Below are positions 1 to 4,510 of a DNA stretch of 5,290 nucleotides, piece by piece. The stretch covers positions 1-5,290 of the forward strand of contig WTZT01000057.1 in NCBI GenBank assembly GCA_009889685.1, in the 5' to 3' direction. Both the position numbers and the translations under genes were made by a program. Every line of letters begins with the position of its first letter. The stretch's first letter is position 1. The notes under the pieces were generated by a model. That model worked only from the letters and a program-made list of their open reading frames with translations. It did no database searches and was not told the origin of the DNA. Origin of the DNA: Candidatus Hikarchaeia archaeon HikBin4. GTDB lineage: Archaea; Halobacteriota; Halobacteria; Halobacteriales; Hikarchaeaceae.

Positions 1-784
1 AAATCATAATTGCGATGGTCTTAAAAATTGGAATGACCCTCAAATCTTACACCCTAGTAATCATTCTTTTCCCTCTGATTCTCAGGGAATTTCTAAATTT
101 TTGAATCAGGTTTCTGACCGTTTCTTGACATTTTTTCTTCCTTTTTTTCGTGGCAATTTAACCTACTTATTCCTAGCATTGATGTGGATCACTCTGGTAT
201 TACAATGGTTCGTCATCATAATTTTCGGAATGGGTGTGCACAATCTTATTTTCACCGTTTCTACATATCACCCCGAATATGTTTGGACCTGGATTCTTTC
301 TATTTTTGCCCATTCCCCTTTCTCATATGGGCACATCATTGTCAACAGCATAGCATTATATTTTTTCGGCCCCAGCGTCGAACGGTATTTAGGTACTAAG
401 AAATTTTTCTATCTTTTCATATTTAGCGGAATACTCGCAGCACTATCTCAAATAGGGGCCAATCTTTTAACAACAACTCCGGGGTTTGTACTTGGAGCTA
501 GCGGAGCGATAATGGCCATCATGGGGTTCCTTACCGTACTCAATCCCAACCTTCGGGTATACCTTTATTTTTTCTTACCCCTCCCTCTTTGGGTATTGAC
601 AATAGGTTTTGCAATCATCTCTGTATTTCTTATTTCTGTCGGCGGATTTGGAGCTGGGGGAGTGGCCCAATTGGCCCATATAGTTGGGTTATTAATCGGA
701 ATAGTCTACGGCGAACGCTTCAAACGGAATAACTCTTCCAATCCTGCCACCAAAACGTCATTCAAACCAAAAATTGGTTTCTAG
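1..784 (+). CDS. rhomboid family intramembrane serine protease with N-terminal AN1-type zinc finger (5' partial)
   Basis: Rhomboids cut transmembrane substrates inside the lipid bilayer with a Ser-His dyad. The frame is open from the window edge (first full codon at 2) to TAG at 782-784, giving 260 visible residues. Both catalytic residues are present: Ser in GASGA (codon 500-502) and His in LAHIVGLLIG (codon 677-679). The second membrane segment has the family's H-x3-N pattern (GHIIVNSIALYFFG). About six hydrophobic segments are visible, so the membrane core is complete and probably active. The first visible residues, NHNCDGLKNWNDP, match the end (H-x-C, then a G-L-x-x-W-N-D-P linker) of the AN1-type zinc finger that precedes haloarchaeal rhomboids; the other zinc ligands lie upstream of the window. 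The TTG at 101 is therefore an internal Leu codon, not the start. The C-terminal tail (GERFKRN onward) is basic and probably cytosolic. The natural substrate is unknown. Confidence 0.93.
   Translation, partial: NHNCDGLKNWNDPQILHPSNHSFPSDSQGISKFLNQVSDRFLTFFLPFFRGNLTYLFLALMWITLVLQWFVIIIFGMGVHNLIFTVSTYHPEYVWTWILSIFAHSPFSYGHIIVNSIALYFFGPSVERYLGTKKFFYLFIFSGILAALSQIGANLLTTTPGFVLGASGAIMAIMGFLTVLNPNLRVYLYFFLPLPLWVLTIGFAIISVFLISVGGFGAGGVAQLAHIVGLLIGIVYGERFKRNNSSNPATKTSFKPKIGF
764..780. terminator. inverted repeat at convergent gene ends, possible bidirectional terminator
   Basis: AAACCAA (764-770) and TTGGTTT (774-780) form a perfect 7-bp stem with a 3-nt loop, ending one base before the shared stop codons of the two convergent genes. 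On the minus strand, the loop and its flanks give a run of five T just past the zinc-finger gene's stop; archaeal polymerase terminates mainly at such T-tracts. On the + strand the nearest long T-run is seven T at 874-880, inside the opposing gene. The repeat also encodes the last rhomboid residues, so it may be coincidental. Confidence 0.3.
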
Positions 785-1110
785 CTATCTTGCAAAGACT
801 CTTCTATTTCTCCGTCTCTCTCTGACATCAATAATTCATAAGTCGAGTCTATATCTATCTCTGACTCTACTAATTTTTTTACATACTCTCGGTAGCGAAC
901 ATCACTTGAAGTCGCCCCATATGCAAGTACATATTCTTTCCTACCATGTTTGCCGATAACATGCCAAATCGCAAAAATCCCGTCTGGAATTTTTTCTCCA
1001 CACACTCTGCAAGAATTATGTGGGTGATCCTTAATTTGATGACGGAGTATTTCCTCTATCGTTTCAAAACGATTTTCACATTCCGAGATTCCACAAATCC
1101 ATTCCGCCAC
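781..1110 (-). CDS. small tandem C2H2 zinc-finger protein (haloarchaeal DUF7565-like)
   Basis: The product is 109 aa, with a GTG start at 1110-1108. Two zinc-finger patterns of nearly equal spacing are visible: C6-x4-C11-x12-H24-x4-H29 and C34-x2-C37-x12-H50-x4-H55. They are followed by a conserved-looking EYVLAYGA segment (59-66) and an acidic C-terminal tail. From memory this resembles a haloarchaeal uncharacterised family (DUF7565-like) whose members have CG-x3-C and CxxCG...DGxFAI..H motifs. The gene starts 13 nt after the spt5 stop on the same strand, so it is probably co-transcribed with secE and spt5. A weak G-rich stretch (GGGG) lies in that gap, but there is no good Shine-Dalgarno match. 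Its function is unknown; nucleic-acid or protein binding is plausible. Its TAG stop overlaps that of the convergent rhomboid gene. Confidence 0.85.
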   Translation of the reverse strand: MAEWICGISECENRFETIEEILRHQIKDHPHNSCRVCGEKIPDGIFAIWHVIGKHGRKEYVLAYGATSSDVRYREYVKKLVESEIDIDSTYELLMSERDGEIEESLQDS

Positions 1111-1123
1111 AATCTCTCGCCCC

Positions 1124-1636
1124 TTAACGATCTCCAGAATCGAGAACCCTTATCTGATCTCCTCTAACTGTAACTGGAATTGGAACGGTCGCCTCATAAA
1201 GTTCTACCGTTACTTGATCTTTAGATTCATCTATCCTTTGCACTTGCGCCCTTTCACCCTTGAATGGACCCGCGACCAATTCAATTATATCTCCTTCTGA
1301 AATTCCTTCCACATCTGATTTAGGTGTAAGGAAATGTCCAATTTCTTCAATCGAACTCTTCCCTGAAATTATTGTTCTCGCATGCGGTATCTCTTCAATT
1401 ATTAACCCAATCGCATCCGGTTCATCCGCTTCTACCATTACGTAACTTGTAAGCGAGTCTGGGGATAGAATCGCATGTATCGCGGGATGCTCTTTCCCGG
1501 CTATCATATCCGAAACCGCTTGCTCTTGACTAGCCGTAGTTTTGATAGCATATATATTTGATAGAGCTTGTTGACTGACAACTACGCTTTCTTCCTCCAC
1601 TTGCTGTTCTACTGATTCATTTTCATCTACAGGCAT
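1124..1636 (-). CDS. spt5: transcription elongation factor Spt5 (NusG family)
   Basis: Spt5 binds the RNA polymerase clamp, usually as a heterodimer with Spt4 (RpoE''), and keeps the elongation complex closed and processive. The product is 170 aa. The NGN domain spans about residues 27-104, opening with IYAIKTTASQEQ and including SPDSLTSYVMVEAD. The KOW domain spans about 111-166 (GDIIELVAGPFKGERAQVQ) and ends in VTVRGDQIRVLDS. Both domains look very close to haloarchaeal Spt5. Residues 1-26 are an acidic, Glu-rich extension absent from the haloarchaeal proteins I recall, which begin at the MGIYAVKTT equivalent. No start codon exists near residue 27, and a good ribosome-binding site precedes the ATG at 1636, so the longer start is supported. 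The gene lies 6 nt after secE, the usual archaeal secE-spt5 pairing, which echoes bacterial secE-nusG. Confidence 0.97.
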   Translation of the reverse strand: MPVDENESVEQQVEEESVVVSQQALSNIYAIKTTASQEQAVSDMIAGKEHPAIHAILSPDSLTSYVMVEADEPDAIGLIIEEIPHARTIISGKSSIEEIGHFLTPKSDVEGISEGDIIELVAGPFKGERAQVQRIDESKDQVTVELYEATVPIPVTVRGDQIRVLDSGDR

Positions 1637-1641
1637 TTTTT

Positions 1642-1649
1642 ATCACTTC
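1642..1649 (-). promoter_or_regulatory. ribosome-binding site of spt5
   Basis: On the minus strand, GAAGTGAT matches the archaeal Shine-Dalgarno consensus GAGGTGAT (complement of the 16S rRNA 3' end) at 7 of 8 positions. It lies 5 nt before the spt5 ATG and overlaps the secE stop codon, which suggests coupled translation. It supports the spt5 start that includes the 26-residue acidic extension. Confidence 0.6.
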
Positions 1650-1810
1650 GGGATTAATTTCATTATTCCAAATATTATGAACCCTACGCTCCCCACTACT
1701 ATAATTCCTATTCCAGCAATCTTAGAAATTTGTATAAATTCTTCTTTAGTAGGAACACTAGCTAGCTTTATTAGGCGCAAATACGGGGCCAAATCACGTG
1801 GAACATCCAT
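1643..1810 (-). CDS. secE: preprotein translocase subunit SecE (Sec61 gamma)
   Basis: SecE is the small clamp subunit of the SecYEG/Sec61 protein-conducting channel in the cytoplasmic membrane. The frame runs from ATG (1810-1808) to TGA (1645-1643), 55 aa. An amphipathic N-terminal helix (DLAPYLRLIKLASVPTKEEF, about 5-24) is followed by QISKIAGIGI and one transmembrane segment (about 30-52, rich in I, V, G). The protein ends MKLIPK. This is the normal size and architecture for archaeal SecE, and the pattern LxRxxKLASxPxxxEFxxISKIAG is typical of the haloarchaeal protein. Position between ftsZ and spt5 supports the call. A GGAG sits at 1827-1830, 16 nt from the ATG and rather far for a ribosome-binding site. 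An A/T-rich AAATAAA on the minus strand (1837-1831) is about right for a leaderless promoter, but this is weak evidence. Confidence 0.93.
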   Translation of the reverse strand: MDVPRDLAPYLRLIKLASVPTKEEFIQISKIAGIGIIVVGSVGFIIFGIMKLIPK

Positions 1811-1853
1811 AACTTTAATCTATATTCTCCTTTATTTCTACTTTTCTTATTCT

Positions 1854-2969
1854 TCACTCGACGTAATCTATTTTCCCAATTCTACTTTCTTCTCTTTGTC
1901 TATCTGCATCCATCCTTCCATATATCTGTGGTGATTGAACCCCTGTGACTACTATCATCGTCCGTATCTTTCCTTCAAGTTCTTCGTCGATAGAAGTTCC
2001 CCATATGATTCTAGCATCCGGATCAATCCTTTCATAAATTTCTTCAACCACACCTTCTGCTTCCTCGATAGACATATCTGGCCCACCCGTTACGTTTATC
2101 AAAGCTGCATTCGCCGTCGAAATATCTACATCTAACATAGGGGATCTCAAAGCCTCTTTAACCGAATCTTGTGCTCTATTTTCTGAATCCGATTCCCCCC
2201 ATCCGATCATCGCAACTCCGCCCTTTTCCATAACTGTTCTGACATCTGCAAAATCTAGATTAACAAGCCCCGGTTTTGTAATCAATTCTGTTACTCCTTT
2301 CACTGCCCGCATAAGCGCTCTATCTGCAGCTTTAAACGCTTCTTTTACGGGCAATTTACCCACAACTTCGAGCAGCCGATCATTCGGAACAACAATTACC
2401 GTGTCTGCAACGTCTCGTAGTCTCTCGAGACCCGCATTTGCATTTACTCTCCTAACCTCTCCTTCGGCTGTAAATGGTGTTGTCACAATAGCAATTGTCA
2501 GTGCACCCATCTCTCGCGCAGCTTTGGCAACTACAGGTGCGGCTCCTGTGCCCGTACCTCCTCCCAATCCCGCTGTGACAAATACCATATCTGAACCTTT
2601 CATAACTTCAATTATATCATCTTTGCTTTCAAGGGCAGCTTCTTCTCCTATTTGTGGCAACGATCCTGCACCTCTCCCTTTCGTTATATTTCTACCCATC
2701 AATATTTTAGTATCCGCTTTCACCTTCACCAAGTGCTGAACATCTGTATTGGCAGCTACTAACTCTGCCCCATGAATTCCCTCATCAGACATTCTATCGA
2801 TTGTGTTGTTCCCCCCTCCTCCGCATCCAAAAACTGTGATGTTTGTTTGTAACTCTTCTAAAATCTCAAGGAGCTGTTCATCCGTCAATAGCCCATCCCG
2901 CGATGGTATCTCCACAAGACCTACATTTTCTTCAGCCTGTTGGACAACATCTTCAGTGATAAATTCCAT
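1854..2969 (-). CDS. ftsZ: cell division protein FtsZ (FtsZ1-type, tubulin superfamily GTPase)
   Basis: FtsZ polymerises with GTP into the mid-cell division ring. The product is 371 aa, close to the usual haloarchaeal FtsZ1 length. The GTP-binding G-box is GCGGGGNNT (48-56), the tubulin signature GGGTGTG is at 136-142, and the T7 catalytic loop N-x-D-x-x-D is at 237-242 (NLDFAD), so GTPase function should be intact. The C-terminal domain carries GGPDMSIEEAEGVVEEIYER (295-314), and the protein ends in a short charged tail, GKIDYVE. The N terminus (MEFITEDVVQQAEEN) aligns with the haloarchaeal FtsZ1 start, supporting the ATG at 2969. The downstream secE-spt5 neighbourhood is where haloarchaea keep ftsZ1 rather than ftsZ2. 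One oddity is that the third G-box position, usually Ala (GGAG), is Gly here. An AT-rich promoter with a TATA box precedes the gene. Confidence 0.97.
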   Translation of the reverse strand: MEFITEDVVQQAEENVGLVEIPSRDGLLTDEQLLEILEELQTNITVFGCGGGGNNTIDRMSDEGIHGAELVAANTDVQHLVKVKADTKILMGRNITKGRGAGSLPQIGEEAALESKDDIIEVMKGSDMVFVTAGLGGGTGTGAAPVVAKAAREMGALTIAIVTTPFTAEGEVRRVNANAGLERLRDVADTVIVVPNDRLLEVVGKLPVKEAFKAADRALMRAVKGVTELITKPGLVNLDFADVRTVMEKGGVAMIGWGESDSENRAQDSVKEALRSPMLDVDISTANAALINVTGGPDMSIEEAEGVVEEIYERIDPDARIIWGTSIDEELEGKIRTMIVVTGVQSPQIYGRMDADRQREESRIGKIDYVE

Positions 2970-2992
2970 TTGAATATTTATTATATACTCAA
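2970..2992. repeat. 23-bp imperfect palindrome before ftsZ, candidate operator
   Basis: The 23 bp immediately before the ftsZ ATG form an inverted repeat with half-sites TTGAATAT (2970-2977) and ATACTCAA (2985-2992). Nine of eleven base pairs match around a central base. It overlaps the transcription start expected from the TATA box at 3006-3014. Such placement fits a repressor site, but the region is AT-rich and some symmetry is expected by chance. No binding protein can be assigned from the sequence. Confidence 0.4.
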
Positions 2993-3005
2993 GCTCATTA
3001 GTGTT

Positions 3006-3014
3006 CCTTTTATA
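3006..3014 (-). promoter_or_regulatory. TATA box of ftsZ promoter
   Basis: TATAAAAGG on the minus strand is a near-consensus archaeal TATA element. Transcription would start about 25-28 nt downstream, near 2985, leaving a leader of roughly 15 nt without a Shine-Dalgarno sequence. A second candidate, GGTATATATAGG, lies further upstream at 3076-3065, directly behind the dtdA stop. It could drive a longer leader or be simple AT repeat. Confidence 0.55.
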
Positions 3015-3081
3015 CGCCCTCTCGAAATACCCATTTTCTCTATTCCTTCTTTTAACTTCGGTTTCCTATATATACCTATTA

Positions 3082-4395
3082 TTAACTTAGCTTGTATACT
3101 CTAATTTTTTCTTCTTGTACTTCTTCTGGCATCAATATCCAATTTCCCATTCCAACCGATTTTCCAGAAGCTAATTCTCCAAATTTAGGACCTTCTTCAA
3201 CTCCCATTTTTCGTGCTTTCTCCGGACTAAATATCTGTTCTCTAACAATGATCTCCTTCTCTTCTCGAACCACCAAATCATATTTTTCTTCCAATATGTG
3301 GCAAAATTCTCCAACTATGTTCTCATAGGCTTGCTGATCCTCTATTGCCACTTTTCCACTAACTCGACTTCCATTTTCAACAGTCTCAAACGCAATTGTA
3401 TTTTTAACTATTACTTCTCTTACCCTTTCCGAATTTATAGCTTGAATATCCCTTAAAAATGATTCATCTAATTCTCTAATTTTCATCTGACCCGATCTAA
3501 CCATCCCAAACCGCAACCCATCTTCGATAGTTGAAATGGATGTCTCCATCAGCGAAACCATTTCTAGTCCCAATCCGCTCGTTTCTCTCACCCATTTTTC
3601 GCCAACGATCTCATATCCCGCATCTTTTATGGCTTTCTCCAATTCTAAATTTCCATTCACCACGATGCACCTATTCGATCCACTTTTATCGAATATATTT
3701 TTTATCATTTCTCCATCTAACCTCTCTATTTCCTCTAAACACCAGTCCGCGACAACATGTCCAATTGCCCAATCAGTTTCTCTTATAATTCTTTCAAACC
3801 GTGGTATGTAATGCCCTCCTCCAAAACCCACAATTATCTTTTCACAATCGGGTCCCTTCCCCTTGATACTCATAACTGCTTTCGCAACAGATTTAGCCGC
3901 TTCTACATCTCCCCATTCTTGTTCTGAGCTTCCTATCTCTACAAACATTGAAGGAACATTAACATCTGATGGGCCATGGTGTGTACATTCAATTCCCACT
4001 TCATAATCCGGAGGGGCATATTTTCTTAGTGCATCTATAATGGCCTTATGCAAATTTGGACATGCCCTTGATAGCTCTCTAGGCATGCCTCCAAATTTTG
4101 CTTCTCCAAAATTCCCCGTATAATGAGCCGTCAACAAAGCCCCAGTCTCTCCCACATGTCTAGAAACAAATATGATGCATTCTGGCGCTTTGAAAGCCAA
4201 TTCAACTTCTTCAAGCTGAATGTGCAATCCTTCAAACTCTCTTAGTTCAAATCCATCTGTACAATAATATTTTCCCCCGCCTTCTGCATCAGTCCGATTA
4301 GAATCATTCTTCTGTACCCATCCAACTATCTTTAATATTTCTTTCCCAATCAAAACTGAAACAGAATCAGACCGACTCACAACAATGCCTATCAC
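3082..4395 (-). CDS. dtdA: D-aminoacyl-tRNA deacylase DtdA (long haloarchaeal type)
   Basis: DtdA hydrolyses D-amino acids mischarged on tRNA, recycling the tRNA; the family (PF04414, GEK1/DTD2) is zinc-dependent and found in archaea and plants. The product is 437 aa from a GTG start at 4395. That start gives MIGIVVSRSDSVS, which aligns residue for residue with the haloarchaeal N terminus I recall (MLAIVVSRADSAS). The open frame continues upstream to an ATG at 4713, but this part is antisense to the exchanger gene. Family motifs seen are GGGKYYCTDGFELREF (39-54), FVSRHVGETGALLTAHYTGNF (76-96), GIECTHHGPSD (134-144), VPSMFVEIGSSEQEW (147-161) and VGFGGGHYIPRF (189-200). Short archaeal forms are about 270 aa; the extra 160 or so residues here match the long haloarchaeal form and end in an RNase Z-like segment (389-426). 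It is divergent from the exchanger gene and 112 nt upstream of ftsZ. Confidence 0.95.
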   Translation of the reverse strand: MIGIVVSRSDSVSVLIGKEILKIVGWVQKNDSNRTDAEGGGKYYCTDGFELREFEGLHIQLEEVELAFKAPECIIFVSRHVGETGALLTAHYTGNFGEAKFGGMPRELSRACPNLHKAIIDALRKYAPPDYEVGIECTHHGPSDVNVPSMFVEIGSSEQEWGDVEAAKSVAKAVMSIKGKGPDCEKIIVGFGGGHYIPRFERIIRETDWAIGHVVADWCLEEIERLDGEMIKNIFDKSGSNRCIVVNGNLELEKAIKDAGYEIVGEKWVRETSGLGLEMVSLMETSISTIEDGLRFGMVRSGQMKIRELDESFLRDIQAINSERVREVIVKNTIAFETVENGSRVSGKVAIEDQQAYENIVGEFCHILEEKYDLVVREEKEIIVREQIFSPEKARKMGVEEGPKFGELASGKSVGMGNWILMPEEVQEEKIRVYKLS

Positions 4396-4418
4396 ATTAA
4401 TCCGTGAGTTTTCGTTCG

Positions 4419-4428
4419 AATAAAAACC
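4419..4428 (-). promoter_or_regulatory. candidate TATA element for leaderless dtdA transcript
   Basis: GGTTTTTATT on the minus strand is centred about 27 nt before the dtdA GTG, the distance expected if transcription starts at or next to the start codon. No Shine-Dalgarno sequence precedes the GTG, which fits a leaderless message, common in haloarchaea. The 115-bp divergent intergenic region (4396-4510) otherwise shows only the element for the opposite gene. Confidence 0.35.
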
Positions 4429-4469
4429 AATCGGTGGTAATCTCCAAAATTCTTTCCCCCTCTCAGTTG

Positions 4470-4476
4470 TATAAAG
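4470..4476 (+). promoter_or_regulatory. candidate TATA box of the CaCA exchanger gene
   Basis: TATAAAG is centred at about 4473, predicting transcription start near 4500 and a leader of about 10 nt before the ATG at 4511. No Shine-Dalgarno motif lies before the ATG. An A/T run (TTTTATAT, 4503-4510) directly abuts the ATG and is too close to act as the TATA box for this start. Confidence 0.45.
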
Positions 4477-4510
4477 TAACTCTTTAGTAACCCTTCTAAC
4501 AATTTTATAT

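Noticed and set aside
101..103. TTG as rhomboid start codon
   Set aside because: The frame is open upstream to the window edge and those residues match the zinc-finger/linker of homologues; no ribosome-binding site precedes the TTG.
184..399. Plus-strand 71-codon frame inside the rhomboid gene
   Set aside because: It is an out-of-frame shadow of the protease, whose catalytic residues and membrane segments fix the true frame.
1677..1934. Plus-strand 85-codon frame across secE
   Set aside because: It is low-complexity, Ser/Tyr/Ile-rich translation antisense to a well-supported SecE and the ftsZ end.
2401..2739. Plus-strand 112-codon frame inside ftsZ
   Set aside because: It is antisense to the most conserved FtsZ region; the open frame follows from the codon composition of the real gene.
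3065..3076. TATATATA as a microsatellite or origin-type AT element
   Set aside because: It is only four TA units, there are no repeated origin-recognition boxes nearby, and a promoter or AT-rich spacer explains it.
3531..3811. Overlapping plus-strand frames (85 and 91 codons) inside dtdA
   Set aside because: They are antisense to conserved dtdA sequence, lack any domain, and have the Ser/Pro/Phe/His-rich composition expected of antisense translation.
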